From: G020354085 sp964482055
Lineage (GTDB): Bacteria; Pseudomonadota; Gammaproteobacteria; Acidiferrobacterales; Sulfurifustaceae
Assembly (NCBI GenBank): GCA_964482055.1
Contig: CAYZVX010000016.1
Coordinates: 1-39,774 of the forward strand
Direction: 5' to 3'
DNA length: 39,774 bases
Shown: in pieces, positions 22,243 to 29,902 of the stretch
How positions within the stretch are numbered: position 1 is the first letter of the stretch
Layout: the number at the start of each line of letters is the position of its first letter
Notes under the pieces: model-generated
Database searches by the model: none
Seen by the model: the letters and a program-made list of their open reading frames with translations, nothing else
What the model was told of the DNA's origin: nothing
Translations under genes and position numbers: made by a program

Positions 22243-23691
22243 ATGCACAAGGATGCGGTAGCCACAATCGCGCTGCACGGGCGGCGCACCAAGATCATTG
22301 CCACGCTCGGTCCGGCCAGCGGTTCGCCGGCCATGGTTCGGCGGCTGCTCGCGGCCGGCGTCGATGCCGTGCGGCTCAATATGTCGCACGGCGACCATGC
22401 CGCGCATCGCCAGGCCGTGGCCCGGGTACGGGCGGCGGCGCGCGCCGACCGGCATGTGCCGATCATCATGGACCTGAGTGGTCCGAAGATCCGCGTCGGG
22501 CGCTTCGCCAACGGGGCCGTGACGCTGCAACGCGGCGCGACCGTCACGGTCACGACGCGCGCCGTGGTCGGCAGCCCCGAGGTCATCGCCTCGCAGTACC
22601 CGCGCCTCGCGCACGACGTCCGCAAGGGCCAGCGCATCCTGCTCGACGACGGCAACCTGGAGCTGCGGGTCGAGGCGGTGCGCGGCCACGACGTGCGCTG
22701 TCGCGTGATCGAGGGCGGCGTGCTGCGCGACCACAAGGGCATGAACCTGCCGGATTCGCGCCTGTCGATGCCGGCGCTGACCGCCAAGGACCGGCGCGAC
22801 GCGCGGCTCGCGGCCGAGCTCGGGGTGGATTATGTGGCGCTGTCGTTCGTGCGCAGCCCTGCCGATGTGCGTGCGCTCAAGCGCCATCTGGCGCGCCTCG
22901 GCGCGTCGATTCCGGTCGTGAGCAAGATCGAGCGGCCGGAGGCGGTCGACAACATCGAGGCGATCCTCGAGGTGTCCGACGCGATCATGATCGCGCGCGG
23001 CGATCTCGGCGTGGAGCTTCCGGCCGAGCGCGTGCCGCTCATCCAGCGCGACCTGATCGTGCGCGCCCGGCGCCACTTCGTGCCGGTGATCGTCGCCACC
23101 CAGATGCTCGAATCGATGGTGAGCCATGCGCGCCCGACGCGCGCCGAGGTCACGGACGTGGCCGGCGCCGCGTTCCTGAGCGCGGACGCCGTCATGCTGT
23201 CGGCCGAGACCGCGAGCGGCAAGCACCCGCTCGCCGCCGTGCGCACCATGGACCGGATACTGCGCGAGGTCGAGCGCGCGCAGTGGCGCAGCGGGCAGTT
23301 TGCCGATGCCGCCACGGTCGCGCGTGACGGCAGGCGGCTGCGCGATGCCGTGGCGCGCGCCGCGGTCGACCTCGTGTGCGACCTCGGGCTTGAGGCGGTG
23401 GTGGTGCCGACCCGCACCGGCACCACCATGCGCATTGTCGCGGCGCACCGGCTCATCGCCCCAACCGTCGGTGTCTGTGCCGATGCCGCTGTGGCGCGGC
23501 GCATGGCGCTTTGCTGGGGCGTGGTGCCGGTGCAGATTGAGGCCTCCGGCACGCGCAACTGGCGGCTGCTTTGCAGCCTGGTCGCGCGCCGCTGCGGCCT
23601 GGCACGCCGGGGCCAGCGCGTGCTGGTGATCTCCGGTTTTCACGACGATGAGGCGTCGAGCGAGCCGGTGCTCAAGGTGTTGAGCCTCTGA
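22243..23691 (+). CDS. pyk: pyruvate kinase
   Basis: 482 aa from ATG 22243 with a GAGG Shine-Dalgarno (AGTGAGGCAGGC); in-frame ATGs upstream lack one. It catalyses PEP + ADP to pyruvate + ATP, the last step of glycolysis. Visible signatures are the N-terminal RRTKIIATLGPAS, RLNMSHG, MDLSGPKIRVG, the catalytic Lys and metal site in VSKIERPEAVDN, MIARGDLGVELP, VATQMLESM with RAEVTDVAGA, and the C-terminal domain with TRTGTTMRIVAAHR. The C-terminal domain is complete. It is convergent with rlmL (13 bp apart) and lies about 4 kb from ppc, the competing PEP consumer, on the opposite strand. Confidence 0.96.
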   Translation: MHKDAVATIALHGRRTKIIATLGPASGSPAMVRRLLAAGVDAVRLNMSHGDHAAHRQAVARVRAAARADRHVPIIMDLSGPKIRVGRFANGAVTLQRGATVTVTTRAVVGSPEVIASQYPRLAHDVRKGQRILLDDGNLELRVEAVRGHDVRCRVIEGGVLRDHKGMNLPDSRLSMPALTAKDRRDARLAAELGVDYVALSFVRSPADVRALKRHLARLGASIPVVSKIERPEAVDNIEAILEVSDAIMIARGDLGVELPAERVPLIQRDLIVRARRHFVPVIVATQMLESMVSHARPTRAEVTDVAGAAFLSADAVMLSAETASGKHPLAAVRTMDRILREVERAQWRSGQFADAATVARDGRRLRDAVARAAVDLVCDLGLEAVVVPTRTGTTMRIVAAHRLIAPTVGVCADAAVARRMALCWGVVPVQIEASGTRNWRLLCSLVARRCGLARRGQRVLVISGFHDDEASSEPVLKVLSL

Positions 23692-23704
23692 CCGCACACG
23701 CCAT

Positions 23705-25867
23705 TCAAGACGCCGGCGCGCGCGTGATGCGAAAGCAACGGTGAATCTTCGGGTTGCGCTTGAAGTCCTCGGGGATGGTGCGGCGCGTGATGTCCTCGAT
23801 CACGAGATCGGCGAGCCGTTCGCGGTCGAGGCGAAAACGCTGGAAGTTGGTGGAAAAGATCAGCACGCCATCGCGCGCGAGCAGCGCGGCGGCGCCGTGA
23901 ATGAGCTCGACGTGGTCGCGCTGCACGTCGAGCGTGTCGGCCATGCGCTTGGAGCGCGAGAAGGTCGGCGGGTCGAGGAAGATCAGTTCGTAGCGCCGGC
24001 CGCGATTGGCCTTGAGCCATTCGAGCACGTCGGCCTGGACGAGCTCGTGCGCGCGGTCGGTGAGGCCGTTGAGCTCGAGATTGCGCCGCGCCCAATCGAG
24101 ATAGGTGTTCGACAGATCGACGCTGGTGGTGCTCGCGGCGCCGCCCAATGCGGCATGCACGGTGGCGCTCGCGGTGTAGCAGAACAGATTGAGGAAACGT
24201 CTGCCTTTGGCAAGTTCCCCGAGCATCGCGCGGGTGTTGCGGTGATCGAGGAACAGGCCCGTGTCGAGGTAGTCGGTGAAGTTCACCAGCAGCCGGCACG
24301 GACCTTCGCGCACCGCGTGGAACTCGCCGGTTTGCGCGAGCTTGTCGTACTGCGCGCCGCCTTTCTGGCGGCGGCGCAGCTTGAAGAACATCTGCGCGCG
24401 CGGAATCTCCAGCACCTGCGGGATGACGGCGAGCGCCTCGGCCAGCCGCTCGCGCGCCTTCTTCGGGTCGATGCGCTCAGGCGCCTCGTACTCCTGCACG
24501 TGCACGTAGCGCCGGTCGCTGTCGTAGACGTCGATGGCGAGGTTGTACTCGTGCAGGTCGGCGTCATACAGCCGGTAGCAGCAGATTCCCTGGCGGCGTG
24601 CCCAGCGGCCGAAGTGCTTGAGGTCCTTGCGCAGGCGATTGGCGAACATCTCCGCGCCGGCGGAGAGCTTTGCGGGTGCTGCTAGCTCGCGGCGCTCTCG
24701 CATGAACCATTGCTCGCTCACCTCGAAGTGCAGCAGCTTGCACTCGATCGCCCCGTTCCACAGCGTGTGCATGCGGTAGGCGCGCATACCGATCGCCTTG
24801 CCGAGCTCCGGGTTGGCGGTGAACACGGCGGCGCGCCAGCCGCGGAAATGTTTCTTGAGCTGCGCGCCCAGCTCGTGATAGAGCGCCGGCAGCTCGGGCG
24901 CCTCGCCCAGCCGCTCGCCGTAGGGCGGATTGACGATGACCAGACCCGCGGCGACTGGTTCCGGCGTGCAGGCATCCAGGCGGCGTTGCGCAACGGTGAC
25001 GTAGCGCTCCAACCCGGCGCGCGCGATGTTGTCGCGCGCGATGCGAATCGCGCGCGCGTCGGCGTCGTAGCCGCGAATCGGCGGCAGCCGCGGCAGTCCG
25101 GCCTCACGTCGGGCGCGCGCGTCGTTGAGCAGGGCCTGCCAGGCGGCGCCGTCGTGCTGCTGCCAGCGCAGAAAACCGAAGTACGGACGCAACAGCCCCG
25201 GGGCAATGTCGGCGGCGATCATGGCCGCCTCGATCAGGAAGGTCCCCGAACCGCACATCAGGTCGACCAGCGCGCCGTTTTCGGCCGCCACCTTCGGCCA
25301 GCCGGCGCGCAGCAGGATGGCGGCGGCGAGGTTTTCCTTGACCGGCGCCTCGCCGGCCTCGGTGCGGTAGCCGCGCCGGTGCAGGCTCTCGCCCGCGAGG
25401 TCGAGGCTCAAGGTCGCCACGTTGCGTTCGAGGTGCAGGTTGATGCGCACGTCCGGGCGCGCCGTGTCGACCGACGGGCGCCGGCCGCGCGCCTCGCGGA
25501 ACTGATCGACGATGGCGTCCTTGATCTTGAGCGCGGCGTAGCGCGAGTGCGTGATCGCCGAGTCCCACACGTTGGCATCGACCGCGAGCGTCCCGTCGGC
25601 ATCGAGGTGCCGGGCCCAGTTGAGCTTGCGCACGCCGGCGTAGAGTGCCTCGGGCGAGGGCGCCTCGAAGGTCGCGAGCGCGAGCAGGATGCGGCTCGCC
25701 AGCCGCGACCACAGGCAGGCCGCATAGCCGACGGCGAGCTCGCCGGTGAAGGCGACCCCGGCGCGCGTCTCTTGGACGGTGGTGGCCGCCAGCGATCGCA
25801 ATTCCTCGGCCAGTAATGCCTCGAGCCCGAGCGGGCAGGTCGCGAAGAACTTGTAAGTCGAGGGCAT
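23705..25867 (-). CDS. rlmL: bifunctional 23S rRNA methyltransferase RlmKL
   Basis: 720 aa from ATG 25867 (MPSTYKFFATCPLGLEALL), close to E. coli RlmL (702 aa). It methylates 23S rRNA at m2G2445 (N-terminal half) and m7G2069 (C-terminal half). A THUMP domain (about 45-155) is followed by the RlmL Rossmann domain with LVDLMCGSGTFLIEAAMIA and the catalytic VNPPYGERLG. A linker leads to the RlmK domain with FLNLFCYTASATVHAALGGA, SVDLSNTYLDWARRN and FLDPPTFSRSKRM. The frame is open upstream of 25867 without homology. A TACAAG hexamer ends five bases before the ATG, so the transcript may be leaderless. It is divergent from the methyltransferase gene at 25935. Confidence 0.96.
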   Translation of the reverse strand: MPSTYKFFATCPLGLEALLAEELRSLAATTVQETRAGVAFTGELAVGYAACLWSRLASRILLALATFEAPSPEALYAGVRKLNWARHLDADGTLAVDANVWDSAITHSRYAALKIKDAIVDQFREARGRRPSVDTARPDVRINLHLERNVATLSLDLAGESLHRRGYRTEAGEAPVKENLAAAILLRAGWPKVAAENGALVDLMCGSGTFLIEAAMIAADIAPGLLRPYFGFLRWQQHDGAAWQALLNDARARREAGLPRLPPIRGYDADARAIRIARDNIARAGLERYVTVAQRRLDACTPEPVAAGLVIVNPPYGERLGEAPELPALYHELGAQLKKHFRGWRAAVFTANPELGKAIGMRAYRMHTLWNGAIECKLLHFEVSEQWFMRERRELAAPAKLSAGAEMFANRLRKDLKHFGRWARRQGICCYRLYDADLHEYNLAIDVYDSDRRYVHVQEYEAPERIDPKKARERLAEALAVIPQVLEIPRAQMFFKLRRRQKGGAQYDKLAQTGEFHAVREGPCRLLVNFTDYLDTGLFLDHRNTRAMLGELAKGRRFLNLFCYTASATVHAALGGAASTTSVDLSNTYLDWARRNLELNGLTDRAHELVQADVLEWLKANRGRRYELIFLDPPTFSRSKRMADTLDVQRDHVELIHGAAALLARDGVLIFSTNFQRFRLDRERLADLVIEDITRRTIPEDFKRNPKIHRCFRITRAPAS

Positions 25868-25872
25868 GACGC

Positions 25873-25878
25873 CTTGTA
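25873..25878 (-). promoter_or_regulatory. candidate -10 element (TACAAG) abutting the rlmL start
   Basis: On the minus strand TACAAG is followed by GCGTC and then ATG (25867). It matches the -10 consensus at 4 of 6. The five-base distance places the transcription start on or next to the start codon, and no Shine-Dalgarno is present. Confidence 0.3.
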
Positions 25879-25934
25879 GCGTGCGCGGCGCGGCAGCGCA
25901 ACGGGCCCGGCGGCGCATGTTAAGGTAAGCGCCC

Positions 25935-27143
25935 ATGACGACGAGCCGCAAGATCAGCATCGAGGCCGCCCTCACCTGGTCGAGCGCGCACGCCCTGCAC
26001 ACGGACCGCCAGCTATTCGAGGGCGTCAATCTGTGGCGCGATTTCTTTCCCGGCGACCTCGGCGAGCAATTGCAGCGTGCCACGGTCGGCGAGACCGTGC
26101 GCGCGCGCTTTCGCGCCGGCGAGCTTGTGGCCGAGCCGTACGACCGCGCGCGGGTGCGCCGCCTGCGTACCACGCAGTTCGTGGGCCGCCTCCCGGACGG
26201 CGCGCCGCTCGCGGCCCACGTCGGGCGCTTCTACCCGCGTACCTTCCTGAGGGACGTGCCGGATTTCTTCGCCGGCGACCGGCGGCCGTTCCGCTGCCTG
26301 GCGCTTGATGGACAGACCATCACCGTCGACCTCAATCATCCGTTCGCCGCCTTCGACGCCACGGTCGAGGCGACGGTGGTGGAGGACCTGGGGTTGGACG
26401 GCGAGCGCGGCGGGCGCGCCAACGACCTCGCCCAGTTGCTCATTGACTGGGGGCCCGGCATGCCGGCGGCGTTGCCCGACCGTGACACCGACTTTTTCTA
26501 CCCGGAGGCGTTCGCGCGCCGGGACCCGCGCCCGGATACCCAGTTCTACCGCGAGCCGCGTTTTGTGCAGCACCTCGACACGCAGGCGATTACGCGCATC
26601 CAGGCAATCTACGCGCGCTTCCTCGCGCCGGGCATGCGCGTGCTCGATCTCATGAGCAGCTGGGTGTCGCACCTGCCCGAGGGCGTCGAGGGGCTCACGG
26701 TCACCGGGCTTGGCCTCAACGCCGCGGAGCTCGAACGCAATGCGCGCCTCAACGCGCGCCTCGTGCACGATCTCAATGCCGACGCGCGCCTGCCGTTCGC
26801 GGCCGAAACCTTCGATGCCGCCGTGTGCACGGCCTCGGTCGAATACCTGATCGACCCGCTCGCTGTGTTGCGCGAGCTCGCGCGCGTGCTCAAGCCAGGC
26901 GCGCCGCTCGTCGTGACATTCTCCGACCGCTGGTTTCCGACCAAGGCGATCGCGCTGTGGGGCGAGCTGCACGCCTTCGAGCGCATGGCGCTGGTGATCG
27001 ACTACTTTCGCAAAAGCGGTGGGTTCGCCAAGCTCGCCACGGAGTCGATCCGCGGGCTGCCGCGCCCGGCCGACGACAAGTACGCCGGGCAGCTGGCGCA
27101 CGCCGATCCGGTGTTCGCCGTGTGGGGCAGGCGCGTGCCGTGA
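25935..27143 (+). CDS. methyltransferase (type 11-like) with FKBP/SlyD-like N-terminal region
   Basis: 402 aa. The C-terminal half (from about 215) is a class I SAM-dependent methyltransferase: MRVLDLMSSWVSHLPEG stands where motif I normally has a GxG, then LNAAELERN, HDLNADARLPFAAETFDAAV, VEYLIDPLAVLRELARVLKPGG-type helix and VVTFSDRWFP. The LMSSWVSHLP variant of motif I recurs in a known uncharacterised methyltransferase subfamily. The N-terminal half (about 45-155) contains GRFYPRTFLRDVP and ITVDLNHPFAAFDATVEATV. The latter closely resembles the VDFNHPLAGKTLxFEVEV strand pair that ends FKBP/SlyD prolyl isomerases. The start ATG 25935 has AAGG nine bases upstream. Substrate unknown. It could methylate a protein it chaperones, which is inference only. 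Confidence 0.8.
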   Translation: MTTSRKISIEAALTWSSAHALHTDRQLFEGVNLWRDFFPGDLGEQLQRATVGETVRARFRAGELVAEPYDRARVRRLRTTQFVGRLPDGAPLAAHVGRFYPRTFLRDVPDFFAGDRRPFRCLALDGQTITVDLNHPFAAFDATVEATVVEDLGLDGERGGRANDLAQLLIDWGPGMPAALPDRDTDFFYPEAFARRDPRPDTQFYREPRFVQHLDTQAITRIQAIYARFLAPGMRVLDLMSSWVSHLPEGVEGLTVTGLGLNAAELERNARLNARLVHDLNADARLPFAAETFDAAVCTASVEYLIDPLAVLRELARVLKPGAPLVVTFSDRWFPTKAIALWGELHAFERMALVIDYFRKSGGFAKLATESIRGLPRPADDKYAGQLAHADPVFAVWGRRVP

Positions 27144-27167
27144 GCATCGGTGCGCGGCCACGCGGGC

Positions 27168-27197
27168 TTGTTGGCGGGCGTGCACGCGGCACATAAT
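27168..27197 (+). promoter_or_regulatory. candidate promoter of the 81-aa gene (TTGTTG-18-CATAAT)
   Basis: TTGTTG (27168-27173) and CATAAT (27192-27197; 5 of 6 to -10) are 18 bases apart. Six bases separate the -10 from the ATG at 27204, exactly the distance to a +1 on the A of the start codon. There is no Shine-Dalgarno, so a leaderless mRNA is the simplest reading. Confidence 0.42.
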
Positions 27198-27203
27198 GCC
27201 GCG

Positions 27204-27449
27204 ATGAAGGGCATCTATATCGATCCCGACGCGAAGCTCGTCGACGAACGTTACGCGCTCGTCTACGCGCCTGGCGCGCGCGCCGGGCGCGGGCGCTTCC
27301 CCGAGGACTGCGTGACCGTCGTGGGCTCGGAGGCGGCTGCGCGCCAAGGCGCCGATCCCGTCCGGCATCTGCGCGCCGCGCGGGTCGTGGGCCCGGCACG
27401 CTCCTCCGAGGGGGTGCGGCTCTACTATTTGGTCCGCTGGCTCGACTAG
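27204..27449 (+). CDS. small protein of unknown function (81 aa)
   Basis: 81 aa starting MKGIYIDPDAKLVDERYAL and ending YYLVRWLD. I do not recognise the family. It is soluble, without Cys, signal peptide or membrane segment, and has a beta-rich N-terminus and C-terminus around an Arg/Ala-rich middle. GC-rich third positions fit real coding sequence. A promoter-like CATAAT sits six bases before the ATG. It lies 60 bp after the methyltransferase gene and 15 bp before the exonuclease gene on the same strand, so it may be co-transcribed with the latter. The sequence GRFPEDCVTVVGSEAAARQG could be a small binding surface, but I assign no function. Confidence 0.6.
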   Translation: MKGIYIDPDAKLVDERYALVYAPGARAGRGRFPEDCVTVVGSEAAARQGADPVRHLRAARVVGPARSSEGVRLYYLVRWLD

Positions 27450-27464
27450 CCGCGAGCAAGGCGC

Positions 27465-28046
27465 ATGGCCAAGGAGCGGGAGATCTACGTGAGCACCGAC
27501 ATCGAGGCGGACGGTCCGATCCCGGGGCCGCACTCGATGCTGTCGTTCGCCTCGGTGGCCTATGCGGCCGACAAGCAGATACTCGACCGTTACACCGCCA
27601 ACCTCGACACGCTGCCCGCGGCCGCACCGCACCCGAAGACCATGGAATGGTGGCAGCAGTTTCCCGAGGCCTGGGCGGCGTGCCGCACCGACACCCGCCC
27701 GCCCGAGGTCGTGATGCGCGAGTACCTCGCCTGGCTCGCGCGCCTTCCGGGACGGCCGGTTTTCGTCGGCTGGCCGGCGAGCTGGGACTTCATGTGGATC
27801 TACTGGTACCTGGTGCGCTTCACGGGCGAGCGGCCGTTTCGCGAGAGCGCGCTCGATATCCGCTCCTACGCGATGGGCATGCGCAAATCCGAGTTCCGGC
27901 TGACCACCCGCACCTACCTGCCCAAGCGCTGGTTCGATGAGGGCCTGCCCCACACGCACCGTGCGCTCGACGACGCCCTGGAGCAGGGCGCGCTGTTCTG
28001 CAACATGCTGGCGGAGAATTCCGCACCCGAATCGTCCAAGTCCTAG
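27465..28046 (+). CDS. DnaQ-like (DEDDh) 3'-5' exonuclease-fold protein
   Basis: 193 aa from ATG 27465. The first strand STDIEADGPIPGPHSMLSFA carries the D-x-E of motif I. FVGWPASWDFMWIYWYL supplies the middle Asp, and THRALDDALEQGALF near the C-terminus gives the His and Asp of the DEDDh exonuclease motif III. Proteins of this fold trim DNA or RNA from the 3' end using two metal ions. The short length and the WWQQFPEAW insertion suggest a stand-alone exonuclease rather than a polymerase proofreading subunit, and I cannot say whether DNA or RNA is the substrate. It follows the 81-aa gene by 15 bp. Confidence 0.82.
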   Translation: MAKEREIYVSTDIEADGPIPGPHSMLSFASVAYAADKQILDRYTANLDTLPAAAPHPKTMEWWQQFPEAWAACRTDTRPPEVVMREYLAWLARLPGRPVFVGWPASWDFMWIYWYLVRFTGERPFRESALDIRSYAMGMRKSEFRLTTRTYLPKRWFDEGLPHTHRALDDALEQGALFCNMLAENSAPESSKS

Positions 28047-28093
28047 GCGCGCGGCGCAGCGCCGTGCCGGTGTTCGGCGCGCGCGCCCGGCGG

Positions 28094-28099
28094 TAGAAT
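28094..28099 (+). promoter_or_regulatory. candidate -10 element (TAGAAT) before the HD-GYP gene
   Basis: TAGAAT (5 of 6 to consensus) lies five bases before an in-frame GTG (28105) and 26 bases before the preferred ATG (28126). If the start site is the usual distance away, the GTG would be leaderless. No strong -35 is present. Confidence 0.33.
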
Positions 28100-28125
28100 G
28101 GCCGGTGCGGGAGCGATTGGCACGG

Positions 28126-29250
28126 ATGGTCGGGCATATCGATCAACTGCACGAGATCGACAAGCACATCGGGCTCAGCAGCAAGCTCGAAATTATCCAT
28201 GCGGCCGTGCGCGCACGTTTTCCGTTCATCGTGCGAATCGCGTGCGCCGTCTACGACCCGAAGACCGAGCAGCTCACCACCTTTTTGCACAGCAGCAGCG
28301 GCGACGACCCGCTTGCCCATTATGCCGCCCGACTGAGCGAGGCGCCCTCGCTGCGCGCGGTCGTCGAGTCCGGCCGGCCGCGGGTCATCAACGATCTGGC
28401 GCTGTTCGACGACGGAATGCACGCGCACACGCTGCGCATCGGCCACCAGGGTTATCGCGCCAGCTACACCATGCCGATGTACCACCAAGGCACGCTCATC
28501 GGCGTCCTGTTCTTCAATGCCTACCAGACGGGTTGCTTCTCCGAGGACGTGCTGGATCAGCTCGACCCGTTCGGGCACCTGATCGCGCTCGCCATCGGCA
28601 GCGAGCTGAGCGCCCTGCAGACGCTGGTCGCGACGGTGCGCACGGCCCGCGAGATGATGCACGCGCGCGACGACGAGACCGGGTCGCACCTCGATCGCAT
28701 GGCGCGCTACGCGCGGCTGATCGCGCTCGCGATCGCCGACAAGCACGGTCTGTCCGATGAGTTCATCGAGCGGCTGTTCATCTTCGCGCCGCTGCACGAT
28801 ATCGGGAAGATCGGCATTCCCGACCGCATCCTGCTCAAGCCCGGCAAGCTCGACGACGCCGAGCGCGCGCTGATGATGACGCACGCGCGGCGCGGGCGCG
28901 AGCTCATCGACCAGATGCTCGGCAATTTCGACCTCGCGGACACGCCGCACATCGACATTCTGCGCAACATCGCGGAGTCGCACCATGAGACCGTGGACGG
29001 CGCGGGTTACCCGCATGGGTTCCGCGGCACGGACATCCCGATCGAGGCGCGTGTCGTCGCGGTGGCCGACGTGTTCGACGCCCTGGTGAGCCGCCGTCCC
29101 TACAAGCCGGCCTGGAGCATCGACAAGGCCTTCACCACGTTGCAGCGCCTGGCCGGCATCAAGCTCGACGCGGACTGCGTGGCAGCGCTGATCGCCAACC
29201 GCGACAAGGTCGAGGAGATCCACGCCCGGTTCCGGGAGGATGCCGCCTGA
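28126..29250 (+). CDS. GAF-like/HD-GYP cyclic di-GMP phosphodiesterase
   Basis: About 374 aa from ATG 28126; a GTG at 28105 adds seven residues and sits right behind a -10-like box, so the true start is open. The N-terminal 170 residues look like a GAF-type sensor (FPFIVRIACAVYDPKTEQLT, YTMPMYHQGTLIGVLFFNAY). The C-terminal part is an HD-GYP domain: HARDDETGSHLDRMARYA, the HD pair LHDIGKIGIPDRILLKPG, THARRGRELID, and HHETVDGAGYPHGFRGTDIP with the GYP signature, then RVVAVADVFDAL. It should hydrolyse c-di-GMP to pGpG or GMP in the cytoplasm. No membrane segment. Only 16 bp separate it from the MESH1-type gene downstream. Confidence 0.9.
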   Translation: MVGHIDQLHEIDKHIGLSSKLEIIHAAVRARFPFIVRIACAVYDPKTEQLTTFLHSSSGDDPLAHYAARLSEAPSLRAVVESGRPRVINDLALFDDGMHAHTLRIGHQGYRASYTMPMYHQGTLIGVLFFNAYQTGCFSEDVLDQLDPFGHLIALAIGSELSALQTLVATVRTAREMMHARDDETGSHLDRMARYARLIALAIADKHGLSDEFIERLFIFAPLHDIGKIGIPDRILLKPGKLDDAERALMMTHARRGRELIDQMLGNFDLADTPHIDILRNIAESHHETVDGAGYPHGFRGTDIPIEARVVAVADVFDALVSRRPYKPAWSIDKAFTTLQRLAGIKLDADCVAALIANRDKVEEIHARFREDAA

Positions 29251-29266
29251 CGGCGGAGCGCGGCCC

Positions 29267-29839
29267 ATGACGTTTGCGCCCGACGATCTCGCGCTCGTGC
29301 TGAAGGCGCTGCACTTCGCCGCCGACAAGCATCGGGCGCAGCGGCGCAAGGACGCCGAGGCCTCGCCCTACATCAATCACCCGATCGCCGTGGCGGAAAC
29401 GCTGGCGAGCGTCGGCGGCGTGCGCGACGCGGTCACGATCGCCGCGGCGATCCTGCACGACACGATCGAGGACACGGAGACCACGGGCGAGGAGCTGCAG
29501 GCCGTGTTCGGACCGGAGATCCGCGCTGTCGTCGAGGAGGTCACCGATGACACCAGTCTGCCGGTCGAGGTGCGCAAGCGTCTGCAGGTGGAGCGTGCGC
29601 GCCACAAGTCGCCGCGGGCACGCCTGGTGAAGCTCGCCGACAAGATCTGCAACGTGCGCGACCTGGTGGAGGCGCCACCGGCAGGCTGGACGGCCGAGCG
29701 CAAGCGTCGCTATGTCGAGTGGGCGCGCGCCGTGATCGATGAAGTGCGTGGCAGCAACGCCGCGCTCGAGGCGCGGTTCGATGAGCTGTGCGAGCGGGCG
29801 CGCTCGCATCTCGAGGCCGCGCCCGTAACGGGGCCGTAA
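29267..29839 (+). CDS. MESH1-type HD (p)ppGpp hydrolase (small alarmone hydrolase)
   Basis: 190 aa from ATG 29267. The sequence follows the MESH1/HDDC3 family along its length: AADKHRAQRRKDAEASPYINHP, AAAILHDTIEDTETTGEEL with the HD metal ligands, VVEEVTDDTSLPVEVRKRLQ, SPRARLVKLADKICNVRDLV, and GWTAERKRRYVEWARAVI. Family enzymes are Mn-dependent and remove the 3'-pyrophosphate of ppGpp; human MESH1 also acts on NADPH. There is no synthetase or regulatory domain, unlike RelA/SpoT. It lies 16 bp behind a c-di-GMP phosphodiesterase gene, probably in one transcript, which links two nucleotide second messengers. Confidence 0.9.
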   Translation: MTFAPDDLALVLKALHFAADKHRAQRRKDAEASPYINHPIAVAETLASVGGVRDAVTIAAAILHDTIEDTETTGEELQAVFGPEIRAVVEEVTDDTSLPVEVRKRLQVERARHKSPRARLVKLADKICNVRDLVEAPPAGWTAERKRRYVEWARAVIDEVRGSNAALEARFDELCERARSHLEAAPVTGP

Positions 29840-29865
29840 CGGTCGCGGGGCGCCGCGCGCCCCCG

Positions 29866-29871
29866 TACAAT
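29866..29871 (+). promoter_or_regulatory. candidate -10 element (TACAAT) for the YkgJ-type gene
   Basis: TACAAT fits the -10 consensus at 5 of 6 positions, predicting a start near 29878 and a leader of about 25 nt before ATG 29903. An in-frame ATG at 29870 overlaps the hexamer and would then not be transcribed, which supports the 29903 start. No clear -35. Confidence 0.33.
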
Positions 29872-29902
29872 GGCGCGGTTCACTATTCCTTCAGCCGGTA
29901 CC

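Noticed and set aside
22080..23697. Minus-strand frame continuous from the DUF3775 gene through pyk
   Set aside because: The upstream portion is antisense to pyruvate kinase; the real gene starts at ATG 22077 with a Shine-Dalgarno.
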